Notes: generated by a model from the sequence alone, not told the origin. A DNA stretch of 64,000 nucleotides from Micromonospora saelicesensis (GCF_900091575.1 NZ_FMCR01000005.1:548016-612015); one strand, 5' to 3'; positions 25,512-33,859 are shown, counted from the first letter of the stretch. Made by a program: numbers and translations.

Positions 25512-25525
25512 TGTTAACGTTCACA
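25512..25525. promoter_or_regulatory. LacI-type palindrome upstream of xylanase operon
   Basis: TGTTAACGTTCACA is symmetric around a central CG with 12 of 14 positions paired, the form bound by LacI-family sugar regulators. It sits 299 bases upstream of the xylanase ATG, in an AT-richer stretch that also contains paired GAAAA/TTTTC sequences at 25551-25572. It probably marks the operon's control region; the regulator gene is not in the window unless it is the DeoR/LacI hybrid at 43171. Confidence 0.45.
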
Positions 25526-25674
25526 CTTGTCGATGGCTCTCAGGCTGGCAGAAAATTCCAGAGTTTTCAACCGGTAGTTTCGGACCTGTTACGGATCCGA
25601 GCGGTAGGGGTTGGAGTCGCCGCGCACAGTGGCTGGTCGACCCGCGTCACGCGGTGGTGCGGGGCCTCGCGCCT

Positions 25675-25846
25675 CTGACCGACCGCTTCCGCCCGGACGG
25701 TGGACCAGCTCGGAAGCGACAAGATGGACGTACGCATTGCCGGGCTCCACGCGCTGTGGCAGATCGCGGAACATTCCGCGTACGCGGCGCAGAGCGCGAG
25801 TCGACGAACCGTTGGGCTTACGGCTGCTCGTCGGCCTCGGGGGTGA
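25675..25846 (+). pseudogene. Relic of a pentapeptide-repeat membrane protein gene
   Basis: Translated in two frames, LTDRFR (25675) then VDQLGSDKMDVRIAGLHALW and QIAEHSA (25700 onward) match the conserved segment that follows the membrane anchor in a class of actinomycete pentapeptide-repeat proteins (xTxRFxxAVxQLGSDKLDVRxGGIYALERIAxDS). A one-base shift near 25699 and loss of everything before and after show that it is broken. It occupies part of the 600-bp space between the xylanase and GNAT genes; the rest of that space holds only the xylanase control region. Confidence 0.4.
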
Positions 25847-26801
25847 GCTGCCGCATCAGCACCGCGAACCCTTGCCCCGACTCCACAAAACCCAGTTTCC
25901 GGTAGAGCGCCAGAGCGGAGTGATTGCTGTCGGTGACCTTGAGTCGTAGTCGTCTGACGCCGGCTGAGCGCGCACGGTGCAGGACTTGCGAGATCATCGC
26001 TGTGGCCAAGCCACTGCGGCGCCAGGGTGCTCGGGTGCCCAGACAGTGCAGAACCGCCGTCGGCGTGTCGGTGCTGCCGTCGGCGAGCGCGAAGAGGAAG
26101 GCGGCCACCGGGTTGTCGCTTCGGTCGGCCTCGGCGAGCACCAGGCAGGAGAGGTCGGGCAGGAAGCGCGGATGTCCGGTCGCGTGCTGCGGCCAGGTGC
26201 GCCGGTCTGGTCGAACCGCTGTCGGGCTGTCGGCGTAGGCCTCATTGTGGGCCAGCCGGGCCAGTTCGTCGTAGCGCTCGTCGACAGGTGTCAGCACCAG
26301 ACCGGGCGGTAGCGCGGGCGCCGGCGGCTCATCAGGCACCGCCAGGACGAGGTCCCGTTCGTGACGGGCCAGCGCGAAGCCGCCACTGATCAGCAGCTCG
26401 CGGCCGGCCCGGTCGTTCTCGGCACACCGGATGCCGAGGATGGCCCGCGCCGAGCCTCGGCTGTCCCGTAACTGCTTCGCCTGGTCGATGAGCCAGTGGT
26501 GCAGCTCTGCACGGACGTCGTCGGCAATGTCGGGATGAAGCACGTTGGTCAGGCGGATGCGGAGAACGTCGTCCGCTGTTCCCATGTCGGCGACCTCACC
26601 GTATGCGGCGACGCTGCCGGTGTCATCGCGGCCAACCCGGGTGCGTCCGGCACTGTCTGGCCCGAGAGTGGCCAGTCGATTCCGGACGTCCTCAGCGCGC
26701 TGCTCCATGCCGACAGGGGCGACCGCCTCGGCGCGCTGGAAGAGTGCTGCCAGCGCTGCCGCGTCGGCTGGCGTGGCGCGACTCCAATCCGCGATCCTCA
26801 T
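25818..26801 (-). CDS. GNAT acetyltransferase with tandem GNAT domains (MshD-like layout)
   Basis: The 327-aa protein has a weak N-terminal GNAT half (LLISGGFALARHERDLVLAVP closes it) and a strong C-terminal half: TAVLHCLGTRAPWRRSGLATAMISQVLHRARSAGVRRLRLKVTDSNHSALALYRKLGFVESGQGF. Two tandem GNAT folds of this size resemble mycothiol synthase MshD and related enzymes. The acetyl-CoA loop (RAPWRRSGLA) is present only in the second half. The substrate is not predictable. Confidence 0.88.
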   Translation of the reverse strand: MRIADWSRATPADAAALAALFQRAEAVAPVGMEQRAEDVRNRLATLGPDSAGRTRVGRDDTGSVAAYGEVADMGTADDVLRIRLTNVLHPDIADDVRAELHHWLIDQAKQLRDSRGSARAILGIRCAENDRAGRELLISGGFALARHERDLVLAVPDEPPAPALPPGLVLTPVDERYDELARLAHNEAYADSPTAVRPDRRTWPQHATGHPRFLPDLSCLVLAEADRSDNPVAAFLFALADGSTDTPTAVLHCLGTRAPWRRSGLATAMISQVLHRARSAGVRRLRLKVTDSNHSALALYRKLGFVESGQGFAVLMRQLTPEADEQP

Positions 26802-27110
26802 CGATGGTCATCTTATGGACCTGATTCGACGAAGGTCAATCGCACGCCGGATCGCCGGAGAGCGTCGAGCATCCAGATTTCTGAGCTGCCCGAATACCGC
26901 GGCCTTCGATCAGCCTCCACGTTGACGAACCTAACCTCCTAGGACGCTCCGCAGGTTGTGCCTCGACCCACACGCACTGAAAACACCGGGTTACGACGAC
27001 TCGAGTGGCTGAAAATTCGTGCCAAAACTCGGTAACCAAATCGGCGGGTCAACCCGTCAGGTCAGTGACGGATCGCCACTGCGGGCGGTCGGCCGAGGAG
27101 GCGTAAGGAC
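26802..27110. other. Divergent intergenic region without recognisable gene
   Basis: These 309 bases separate the GNAT gene (minus) from the membrane-anchored gene at 27111 (plus). The central part is distinctly AT-richer than its surroundings (26925-27045), as expected for two divergent promoters. No ORF with coding character, tRNA or convincing repeat was seen. AGGAGGCGTAAGGAC before 27111 is the downstream ribosome site. Confidence 0.6.
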
Positions 27111-27989
27111 ATGGGCGACGTGCGTGGGCGTTTCAGGGACGACCTGGCCCAACATCCCGCCCCGCCGCTGGGTGACCTGGTCCAGCAGTCGGTGGTGCAG
27201 GGCCGTCGGCTGCGCCGCCGGCGCCGCCTGGCGCAGTTCGGCGCCGGCGGATCGGCGTTGGCGATGCTGCTCGTGATCGGCCTGGCCGCCGGGCCGCTCG
27301 GCGTCGGTGCGGATGACGCCGGTCAGCCTGGCGGGATGAACGTCGGTTCGCCGGGTGGGTCGATCGACACCGCCACGCCATCCCCGGCTGGGTCGTCCGA
27401 TGGCGCCCCGGGCGGGTTGGAGTCGGGCACCGGCGGGGACCCCCGTCGGCCAGCGCCGCCGGCTCGCTCGACCACGGTGATCGACACCGTGAGGATCGGG
27501 GCGGGGCCGGACGGTGAACTGCTGACCACCACACCGCAGGGCGCCCTGGAACTGCTGACCCGGTTGCTGCCCAAGGGGAAGACCAGCGGTTATGCGAGCC
27601 TGGAGAGCAGCGGGGCGGGCCCCGGCATGCCGTACGTCCAGCTCTACCTGGACCGAGGCGATGGACCGGGCATGCTGCGTCTCTCCATCTACCGGGACAA
27701 CCTCGGTGGCAACCCGGTCCCGGGGACGGTGGAGCTGACCGAAGTACCCGACAACTGCGTGCAGAACCAGATGGTCACCGTGCACCACCGCGGCGGCCTC
27801 CAGGTCGATCTGATGATCTCCACCTGTCTGTTCTGGGACGCCAAGGGAACCGTGCCGGCACCGCCCGTCCTCTCCGTGAAGGAGGCGACCGAGATCGCCG
27901 GCAACCCGATCTGGGGGACGGAACTGCCGGCCGAGTTCGTCCTCAACGGTGCCAAGAGGTTCCCGACGCTGGACCGGTCGAATGGCTGA
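27111..27989 (+). CDS. Membrane-anchored protein upstream of a SigE-type sigma factor, possible anti-sigma partner
   Basis: The 292-aa protein has an N-terminal cytosolic segment of about 45 residues ending in an Arg cluster (GRRLRRRRR), one membrane helix (AMLLVIGLAAGPLGVG), a Gly/Pro/Ser-rich linker and an extracytoplasmic domain with two conserved-looking cysteines (DNCVQNQ and STCLFWD). This one-helix layout fits membrane partners of SigE-family sigma factors in Micromonosporaceae. Its stop overlaps the sigma gene start by 8 bases. The partner gene precedes the sigma gene here, the reverse of the usual order. Confidence 0.8.
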   Translation: MGDVRGRFRDDLAQHPAPPLGDLVQQSVVQGRRLRRRRRLAQFGAGGSALAMLLVIGLAAGPLGVGADDAGQPGGMNVGSPGGSIDTATPSPAGSSDGAPGGLESGTGGDPRRPAPPARSTTVIDTVRIGAGPDGELLTTTPQGALELLTRLLPKGKTSGYASLESSGAGPGMPYVQLYLDRGDGPGMLRLSIYRDNLGGNPVPGTVELTEVPDNCVQNQMVTVHHRGGLQVDLMISTCLFWDAKGTVPAPPVLSVKEATEIAGNPIWGTELPAEFVLNGAKRFPTLDRSNG

Positions 27990-28482
27990 CGAAGACTTCG
28001 TGGAGTTCGCGCAGGCGACCGTTGGCCGGCTGCGTGACGCCGCGTTCCTCATGTGCCGCGACTGGCATCTCGCCCAGGACCTCACCCAGACGACGCTGGC
28101 CAAGGTGTACGCCAACTGGAGGCGGGTCCGCCGGGCCGACGACCCCCACGCGTACGCCCGCAAGATACTGCTGCGCTGCATGATCGACCAGCAGCGACGC
28201 CGCTCCAGCCGCGAGTTGGCGATGTCGGCGCCGCCGGAGCGGGGCGAGGAACATCCCGCCGAGCTGCGCATGACGTTGCTGGAGGCGGTCGCCACCTTGC
28301 CGTTGCGGGACCGGGCGATCATCGTCCTGCGCTACTGGGACGACCTGAGCGTGGAGACGACCGCCGAGGTTGTGGGCGTCTCCACCGCCGTCGTCAAGAG
28401 CCAGAGCATGCGCTCCCTCAACCGCCTGCGCGAGTTGCTCGGCGAGACCCGTTCCGAGCTGTTCGCCGAGGAACGCCATTGA
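27982..28482 (+). CDS. SigE family ECF RNA polymerase sigma factor
   Basis: From the ATG at 27982 the 166-aa protein shows region 2 (FAQATVGRLRDAAFLMCRDWHLAQDLTQTTLAKVYANW) and region 4 (LLEAVATLPLRDRAIIVLRYWDDLSVETTAEVVGVSTAVVKSQSMRSLNRLRELL), the pattern of the SigE subfamily abundant in actinomycetes. It overlaps the membrane-anchored gene by 8 bases, so it is translationally coupled. It probably controls the downstream lipoprotein and serine hydrolase genes. Confidence 0.93.
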   Translation: MADEDFVEFAQATVGRLRDAAFLMCRDWHLAQDLTQTTLAKVYANWRRVRRADDPHAYARKILLRCMIDQQRRRSSRELAMSAPPERGEEHPAELRMTLLEAVATLPLRDRAIIVLRYWDDLSVETTAEVVGVSTAVVKSQSMRSLNRLRELLGETRSELFAEERH

Positions 28483-28645
28483 CCGGTCCCGTCTGCCGCC
28501 GGGATGTGGCGGGTCCCGGTGGTGTGGGGCCGCCGGCCGGCAACCGCCGCGTCGGTGTTGCGGCGGCGACGAACGTGCCGCCACGCGTCGTCGGCTGAGG
28601 CGCCACCTGGGGGTGGCAAGTATTTGCGTCTGGGGGAGGTTTTCG

Positions 28646-29329
28646 GTGTCCGTATCGAGCAGCAGGACGAGCCGAGGCCGGATTCGCGGCAGAGGCCGAG
28701 GTTCGGTCGCCATCGTGCCGGCGGTCCTGTCGGCGTTGTTGGTGATGGCCGCGGGGTGCCATCGGGAGGAGTCCGGTGTCGGCCCCGACGAGCGACACAC
28801 CGCGAACGCGGAACGGGGCGATCCGAGCCCGCTGCTGGGAGCGGGCGAGCTGGGAGCGGACTGGCATGCGGACGACGCGCGAACCGGCCTGGCTTCCTGG
28901 CCGTGGGAGCAGGACAGCTGCCCGAACTACAAGAGCAGCGACTACCCGGCCAAGTCGCATCGGCGCGCTGCCGTGGAGCGCTCCTACCGGCTGTCTGACG
29001 GCTCATCGTCGGCCCACCACGTCGTGGAGACGTACGAGCCTGGATGGGCCGAGCGGAACGTCGATGACGTCCGTCGCGTCCTCCTACGGTGCGCGACCTA
29101 CCCGGTCCTCGGGTCGCAGGTTTCGTTCGACGTCGTCGATCCGCACTATCTGGAGGGCACCGGCATGCTCGTTCGAGGTCGCATCGCGCATGTGGACACC
29201 CCGAACACCGTCACGTACTTCGTGATGGTGAAACGAGGCGAGACGGTCTCGACGGTCCGCCTGCCCGATCCGGGCAGTCAGGCCGTGGTGGACTCGATCG
29301 CGGCGAGGGCGGTGGCCCGCCTTGGCTGA
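28646..29329 (+). CDS. Secreted lipoprotein, unknown function (possible sensor domain)
   Basis: A GTG at 28646 follows GGGGGAGGTTTTCG. The product (227 aa) has an Arg-rich N terminus, a hydrophobic core (AIVPAVLSALLVMAAGC) and a lipobox-like Cys, so a lipid-anchored exterior protein is likely. The mature domain has the pattern SFDVVDPHYLEGTGMLVRGR and a late strand NTVTYFVMVKRGETVSTVRL. It resembles extracytoplasmic sensor domains such as the PknH type, but with low certainty. Its stop overlaps the TTG start of the next gene by 8 bases. Confidence 0.75.
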   Translation: MSVSSSRTSRGRIRGRGRGSVAIVPAVLSALLVMAAGCHREESGVGPDERHTANAERGDPSPLLGAGELGADWHADDARTGLASWPWEQDSCPNYKSSDYPAKSHRRAAVERSYRLSDGSSSAHHVVETYEPGWAERNVDDVRRVLLRCATYPVLGSQVSFDVVDPHYLEGTGMLVRGRIAHVDTPNTVTYFVMVKRGETVSTVRLPDPGSQAVVDSIAARAVARLG

Positions 29330-30245
29330 GGGGAAAGGGCGGCAGCTGCCGCGACGCTGGGTCGTCTCCGCGGTCACCATGTCGCTGGCCGGCGTCGCGA
29401 CGGCCGCCTTCGGTGCCACGCGCGGTCGCGACGGCGACGGAGCCGGACCGTCGCACGGTTCTTCCCCTGCCAGTCCGATCCCCACGACGCCGGCCATCGA
29501 CCGGATCGACCAGGCGAGAACGCGCATCAAGGCCTACGTGCAACGGTACGACGGCCACCTGGCGGTCGCGGCACTGGATCGACAAGGAACGGCTGCGGTG
29601 ACGGTCGGTGCCAAACGGTTCGAGACCGCCAGCATCGTCAAGGTCAACATCCTCGCGGCTCTTCTGCTGCGTCAGAACCCGCCGGGCAAGGCCCTGGGTT
29701 CTGAAACCCGACGGTTGGCCGAGGCCATGATCGTGTCCAGTGACAACGACGCGGCGGTCGCCCTGTGGCAGCGGATCGGGGGCTCGCGCGGCCTCAACGC
29801 CGCGAACCGCGCGCTCGGTCTGCGTGAGACGAAGCCCAACTCGCACTGGGGACTCACCACGACCACTGTCGCGGACCAGCTCCGTCTGCTGACCGCGCTG
29901 ACGTCACCGACGGGACCGCTGACCCCGCAGGACCGTACCTTCATCATGGGCCTCATGAAGAAGGTGACCCCCGAGCAGCGATGGGGAGTCACCGCCGCGC
30001 GGGAGCCGGGCAGTCGTTCCGAGTACGTCAAGAACGGCTGGGACACCGCTGATGTCGACGGCGGCCGCTGGTTGGTCAACAGCATCGGACGCATCGTCGA
30101 GACCCGTCATGACTGGCTGATCGCCGTGCTCTCCGACCATCACGTGAGCCAGAAAGAGGGCATCCGCGTCGTCGAGAAGGCCGCCACGTACGTGCTCAAG
30201 GAGCTACGCGCCGCCACTGCGAGCGACGGCCCTCCGCAGGGGTAG
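29322..30245 (+). CDS. Class A beta-lactamase-like serine hydrolase
   Basis: The 307-aa protein (TTG start, coupled to the lipoprotein stop) has a Tat/Sec-like N terminus (PRRWVVSAVTMSLAGVATAAFG) and the penicilloyl-serine fold motifs. These are S-x-x-K as Ser104-Ile-Val-Lys107 (TASIVKVNI), S-D-N at 140-142 (VSSDNDAAVALW), and a KTG-like triad as Lys237-Asn-Gly (EYVKNGW). KNG in place of KTG and the absence of a clear class A Glu166 region make a true beta-lactamase doubtful; a D-Ala-D-Ala-processing or related serine hydrolase is more likely. It is exported, following the sigma factor/lipoprotein genes. Confidence 0.85.
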   Translation: MAEGKGRQLPRRWVVSAVTMSLAGVATAAFGATRGRDGDGAGPSHGSSPASPIPTTPAIDRIDQARTRIKAYVQRYDGHLAVAALDRQGTAAVTVGAKRFETASIVKVNILAALLLRQNPPGKALGSETRRLAEAMIVSSDNDAAVALWQRIGGSRGLNAANRALGLRETKPNSHWGLTTTTVADQLRLLTALTSPTGPLTPQDRTFIMGLMKKVTPEQRWGVTAAREPGSRSEYVKNGWDTADVDGGRWLVNSIGRIVETRHDWLIAVLSDHHVSQKEGIRVVEKAATYVLKELRAATASDGPPQG

Positions 30246-30325
30246 GCCCGGGCGCCGGGCAGGCCGACCGTGGTGCGGACGAAAAGAGATTGCCCAGGGG
30301 CCAGGGCTCACGTTGGCTGGTCAGC

Positions 30326-30865
30326 ATGGCTGAACTACGTACGGATCGCCTCGTCCTGCGCCGATGGCGTGACTCCGACCTTGAACCGTGGGCGGCCATG
30401 AATGCCGACCCCGAGGTCCGGGAGCACTTGGGCGACCTGCTCACCCGCGAACAGAGCGATGCCTCCGTGTCGCGGTTCCAGGCCGATTTCGACCAGCGAG
30501 GCTACGGGTGGTGGGCGGTTGAGGTGCAGGCCACGGGCGAGTTCATCGGGTTCGCGGGCTTGGATGACGTGGACGACGACATGCCGTTCACAGGAGTGGA
30601 GATCGGCTGGCGGCTCGCCCGCTCGGCCTGGGGCCAGGGCTACGCCACCGAGGGGGCGCTGACCGTCCTGGCCCACGGCTTCGGCGCTCTTGAGCTTCCC
30701 GAGATCCTCGCTGTCACAACGGCCACCAACCTTCGTTCCCAGGCGGTGATGCGCCGGATCGGCATGACCCGGAACCCGGCCGACGACTTCGACGATCCCA
30801 CCGAACCCGAAGGGGCATTGCGTCCGAATGTGCTGTATCGCATCTCCCGCAGCGCGCGGACGTGA
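30326..30865 (+). CDS. GNAT acetyltransferase, RimJ/RimL type
   Basis: The ATG at 30326 opens MAELRTDRLVLRRWRDSDL, the classic start of RimJ/RimL-like acetyltransferases, and the 179-aa product continues with GVEIGWRLARSAWGQGYATEGALTVLAHGFG (acetyl-CoA loop G-Q-G-Y-A) and RSQAVMRRIGMTRN. Such enzymes acetylate ribosomal protein N termini or small metabolites. An upstream in-frame TTG at 30290 is rejected as unfamily-like. The stop overlaps the next gene as GTGA. Confidence 0.92.
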   Translation: MAELRTDRLVLRRWRDSDLEPWAAMNADPEVREHLGDLLTREQSDASVSRFQADFDQRGYGWWAVEVQATGEFIGFAGLDDVDDDMPFTGVEIGWRLARSAWGQGYATEGALTVLAHGFGALELPEILAVTTATNLRSQAVMRRIGMTRNPADDFDDPTEPEGALRPNVLYRISRSART

Positions 30866-31314
30866 CGGTCTCCGATTCGGCGCCCCGATTCGTCGAGCAC
30901 CTGCCAGAGTGGTTCATGCCCTTGAGTACGTACCATCTCAGAGCCTCGGTCGCCGTGTCCGACATTCGGAAGGCCGTGGCCTTCTACGAAGGGGTGCTGG
31001 GTCTGCGGGCGCTGCGGTCCGGCCCCAGCGCCACCATCGCCGACGGCAGCCGCGTCTATGGCTCCGGTGGCGGTCCGGCGCTGAACGTGTACCAGTCGGT
31101 CACCGCCGGGAAGACCTCGGCGACGGTGGCGACGTGGTACGTCGAGGATCTCGACCAGATCGTCGACGAGCTCGCTTCGTCCGGCGTCGAGTTCGTTCGC
31201 TACGAGCAGTTCGAGCACGACGACAGGGGGATCACCGCGCGGGCCGGCGGTGGACGTATCGCATGGTTCCAGGACCCGGACGGCAACACCTTCGCTCTCG
31301 AAGCGGACGTGTGA
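30862..31314 (+). CDS. VOC (glyoxalase/bleomycin-resistance) family protein
   Basis: The 150-aa product has the VOC fold start LRASVAVSDIRKAVAFYEGVLGL, the GSGGGPALNVYQS region and the final IAWFQDPDGNTFALEADV (metal or substrate edge). Members act as glyoxalases, dioxygenases or antibiotic-binding proteins. The GTG at 30862 overlaps the acetyltransferase stop; an internal ATG at 30916 is an alternative start closer to the fold. The two-gene unit ends at a strong hairpin. Confidence 0.88.
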   Translation: MTVSDSAPRFVEHLPEWFMPLSTYHLRASVAVSDIRKAVAFYEGVLGLRALRSGPSATIADGSRVYGSGGGPALNVYQSVTAGKTSATVATWYVEDLDQIVDELASSGVEFVRYEQFEHDDRGITARAGGGRIAWFQDPDGNTFALEADV

Positions 31315-31331
31315 CCTCCGACGGAAGGACC

Positions 31332-31367
31332 GATCCGGCTCAGGGCGTCAAAGCCCTGAGCCGGATC
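31332..31367. terminator. Bidirectional terminator hairpin
   Basis: A perfect 15-bp stem (31332-31346 GATCCGGCTCAGGGC with 31353-31367) encloses a GTCAAA loop between the convergent VOC and LPMO genes. No T-run follows. Confidence 0.85.
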
Positions 31368-31393
31368 AGCGTCGCAGTTGCTGGTACTGCCGA

Positions 31394-32074
31394 TCAGGTG
31401 ACGTTGATGTCGCTGCACCACATGTAGGTCTGGTCCAGGTGCGACGCCCGCCAGAGCACGAACAGGATGTGGTTTCCGCTGCGCGACGGGAGCGAGACGT
31501 TGAACGAGATGTTCTGCGCCGGCGCGTAGCGCCCGGTCGTCGTGATCAGGTCGAGGTTGCCCCACCCGAGCTTCTGGGTGGATGGGTTGAACCCCTGCTT
31601 GGTGACGTAGACCTGGAAGTAGTCAGCGCCGTGGCTGGCCTGGTCGTACAGCTGGACCGTGAGGTTGCGGCTGACGGTGGTCGTCTTCCACGCCCCGGGC
31701 TGGTTCACACTGTCGTTCCTGGACAGGGCGTTGCTGCACAGCTGCCCGTCCGGGGTGCGAGCCTGGTACTGGCCGCCGAGACCGTCCCGCAACTGGCTCA
31801 TCCAGTTCCACATGGTGTCGGGGTTTGCCTGGAACGCCCGCCAACACATGGGGTCTTGCTGCTGCATGGCGGGGTTCATGTGCTGGTTGCCCCAGGTCTT
31901 CCAGCACTGGTAGGCGCGACTCATCGGGTTGATGATGGTGCCGTGGGCCTGGGCTGCCCCGGTGAAGGGCAGCATGCCGGCCACGATGGCGAACACCATG
32001 ACGAATGCTCGCAGGGACCGACGGACTGGTGACCGGGACCGTCCGCCGGATCGATCGGACTTGAGTGAACGCAC
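31394..32074 (-). CDS. Lytic polysaccharide monooxygenase, AA10 family
   Basis: A GTG at 32074 follows GCGGAGGATGAACA. The signal peptide is Arg-rich (twin-arginine-like SPVRRSLRAFVMV) and ends AQA, leaving His44 as the mature N-terminal residue (HGTIINPMSRAYQCW). With the His in SHGADYFQVYVTKQG it forms the copper histidine brace of AA10 enzymes. The 183-residue catalytic domain has no binding module and ends SDINVT. It oxidatively cleaves crystalline cellulose or chitin. The palindrome at 32110, which resembles CebR sites, favours a cellulose role. Confidence 0.95.
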   Translation of the reverse strand: MRSLKSDRSGGRSRSPVRRSLRAFVMVFAIVAGMLPFTGAAQAHGTIINPMSRAYQCWKTWGNQHMNPAMQQQDPMCWRAFQANPDTMWNWMSQLRDGLGGQYQARTPDGQLCSNALSRNDSVNQPGAWKTTTVSRNLTVQLYDQASHGADYFQVYVTKQGFNPSTQKLGWGNLDLITTTGRYAPAQNISFNVSLPSRSGNHILFVLWRASHLDQTYMWCSDINVT

Positions 32075-32109
32075 TGTTCATCCTCCGCTCTCGGGACTAC
32101 AGATCAGAA

Positions 32110-32123
32110 TGGGAACGCTCCCA
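32110..32123. promoter_or_regulatory. CebR-type operator of the LPMO gene
   Basis: TGGGAACGCTCCCA differs at one position from the 14-bp palindrome TGGGAGCGCTCCCA, which is bound by the cellobiose-responsive LacI regulator CebR in Streptomyces. It is 36 bases upstream of the LPMO start, where binding would block the promoter or early transcription. A CebR regulator gene was not recognised in this window. Confidence 0.65.
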
Positions 32124-32266
32124 AACCAACTGTTGCATCTATCGGTCCAGATATCAATGTTTATCGATCTATGGTCGGATGTGGATCGAGCTGACCGGGG
32201 TGTCCGCAGCCGCCCGGTTCGGAGGCGGGTGCGGGTAACGACCGCGCCACCGGCTGCCCGGCATGG

Positions 32267-32845
32267 TCACAGGTCCGCTGCGGCGTCGTATCGGCGGCGC
32301 TGGTCGGCCATCTCCGACTCGGTCAGCGCCTCCTTGAGCGCCAGCTCCGCGTACTTGGGCGGGAGCATCTGCCGCACCCGGTCGGTGAACATGACCTCGG
32401 CGGTCGCCTCGACAACCTGGATGCCCGGAGGCTCGGTGGACATGTCCATGATCACGGGACCGGCCAGTTTGACCGCCACGTCCCACGGGCGCTTCTGTTC
32501 GGCGACCCCGCAGAGGTGGAAGCCGTAGACCGTCCGCACGTCGGCGAGCACGGTGGCCTCGGTCGGCTCGTAGCCGTAGACGCGGACCCCGCAGATCACT
32601 GCCGGCTTCGCCGTGCTGGCCGTCTGCTGGGCCCCGTGTCCGGCGTGGTTGTGCTGTCCCGGGTCCGCCTGTTCGAGCGTGGTACGCATCCGGGCGATGA
32701 TCTGCGACTGCAGATCCGCCGGCTTCGCCTCCGGATCGGCCCGGTTGACCAGTACGACCGCGCCGGCCGACGCCACCAGCACGATCACCGCCACCCACAC
32801 GAAGCGGTTCCGGTACCAACCCGCGAAGTTCTCTCGGGAAATCAT
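32267..32845 (-). CDS. Membrane-anchored protein, unknown function
   Basis: An ATG at 32845 preceded by GGTGAGAAG starts a 192-aa protein with an N-terminal cytosolic stub, a single membrane helix (FVWVAVIVLVASAGAVVLV), a His-containing linker (QHNHAGHG) and an extracytoplasmic domain with two cysteines (VICGVRVYGYEP and FHLCGVAEQKRPW). The family is not recognised. It faces the LPMO gene with about 190 bases between them, which include the CebR-type site. Confidence 0.75.
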   Translation of the reverse strand: MISRENFAGWYRNRFVWVAVIVLVASAGAVVLVNRADPEAKPADLQSQIIARMRTTLEQADPGQHNHAGHGAQQTASTAKPAVICGVRVYGYEPTEATVLADVRTVYGFHLCGVAEQKRPWDVAVKLAGPVIMDMSTEPPGIQVVEATAEVMFTDRVRQMLPPKYAELALKEALTESEMADQRRRYDAAADL

Positions 32846-33313
32846 GATTGCTTCTCACCTCGTCGCCGGTTCTGGTGCTGGCAGGCCGAATCGGACGCCC
32901 CGGCGGGTCAGGCGTCGAGCGCGTCAGCCGTCGGGGACACGTGCCGGGGGTTACCTACGGCGGGCGGGAACGACTGCCCGGCAAGGCGCCCGTCGTCGTA
33001 GAGGTGGCCCGGCGATCCGCCAGGCGAGCGTCCGCCAAGGCGACGCGCTGCCGGCGCTGCGATGCTCCCGTGCTGGCCGTTCCCAGCGCGGTTGCCCCCG
33101 CGCTGCGGCGATATGAGCCATTCCAACACGTCTGGATCGGCTTTGGCAACATCGACGAGCATCAGCGTGGTTTCGGACCGGCCCACCCGCACCTTCGTCG
33201 TACGCGGGTGCTCATCGCCGCACCGCCGCCGGCCCCCGGAACAGATCTGCGGCGAGCGCAATCGGGATTGGATATGGTCTGTTGCACCCGATTTGCCGCT
33301 TGTAAGGGGAAAC
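32846..33313. other. Divergent intergenic region, no supported gene
   Basis: These 468 bases lie between the membrane-anchored gene (minus) and the AhpD-like gene (plus). A minus-strand frame across 32908-33465 contains TLMLVDVAKADPDVLEWLIS, which looks protein-like, and its third-position GC is moderate, but it runs into the AhpD gene and has no convincing start. No RNA gene or repeat stands out; AAGGGGAAAC at 33304 is the ribosome site of the next gene. Confidence 0.5.
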
Positions 33314-33859
33314 ATGAGTCGCTTGCCGTACGTGAACCCCGCCGACGCCCCGGCGCCGGTCCGCGAGGCGCTGCAGGCCGCGCTTCCCCTGAACTTCTTC
33401 CGCGTCATGGCCCACGCCGAGACGGCGTTTCCGGACTGGATGCGCTGGGGCGGCACGCTGCTCAAGGACCTGGCCCTCGACCCGCTGCTGCGCGAAATCG
33501 CGATCCTGCGAGTTGCCCAGTTGAGTGACGTCGCATATGAGTGGGCTCAGCACGAGCCCATCGCCCGCTCCGTCGGCGCCACGGACGAGATGATCCACGC
33601 GCTCGGGCGCGACGAGATCGGGGACGACTGTTTCACGTCAGACCAGCAGATCGTCCTGCGTTTCACGACCGAAGTCGTCCGCGACGTCCGCCCGCCCGAC
33701 GACACCACCGCCGCACTGACCGGCCTGCTCTCCCCGCGCGAGGTGGTCGAACTCCTGATGGTGATCGGGCAGTACATGATGATCGCCCGGGTCGCCGCGG
33801 TAACGGACCTGGAAGTCGACAAGCCGATGGGCGCCGCCGTTTACGGTGCGCGGCCCTGA
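33314..33859 (+). CDS. Carboxymuconolactone decarboxylase/AhpD-like protein
   Basis: The 181-aa protein has the all-helical CMD/AhpD fold: LLKDLALDPLLREIAILRVAQLSDVAYEWAQHEPIARSVGATDEMI near residues 55-100, then DQQIVLRFTTEVVRD and LLSPREVVELLMVIGQYMMIARV. The peroxidatic C-x-x-C of AhpD is absent; the motif is Y-E-W-x-x-H, as in decarboxylase-like members. The start is fixed by AAGGGGAAAC upstream. Its role may be in aromatic or lactone metabolism; no partner enzymes are adjacent. Confidence 0.88.
   Translation: MSRLPYVNPADAPAPVREALQAALPLNFFRVMAHAETAFPDWMRWGGTLLKDLALDPLLREIAILRVAQLSDVAYEWAQHEPIARSVGATDEMIHALGRDEIGDDCFTSDQQIVLRFTTEVVRDVRPPDDTTAALTGLLSPREVVELLMVIGQYMMIARVAAVTDLEVDKPMGAAVYGARP

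Noticed and set aside
29322..30245. True class A beta-lactamase call
   Set aside because: S-x-x-K and SDN are present but KTG is KNG and a Glu166-type region is not clear, so only a beta-lactamase-like serine hydrolase is claimed.
32908..33465. Possible minus-strand gene in the AhpD upstream region
   Set aside because: No clear start, partial overlap with a supported gene, only moderate codon bias; kept as a comment in the intergenic entry.
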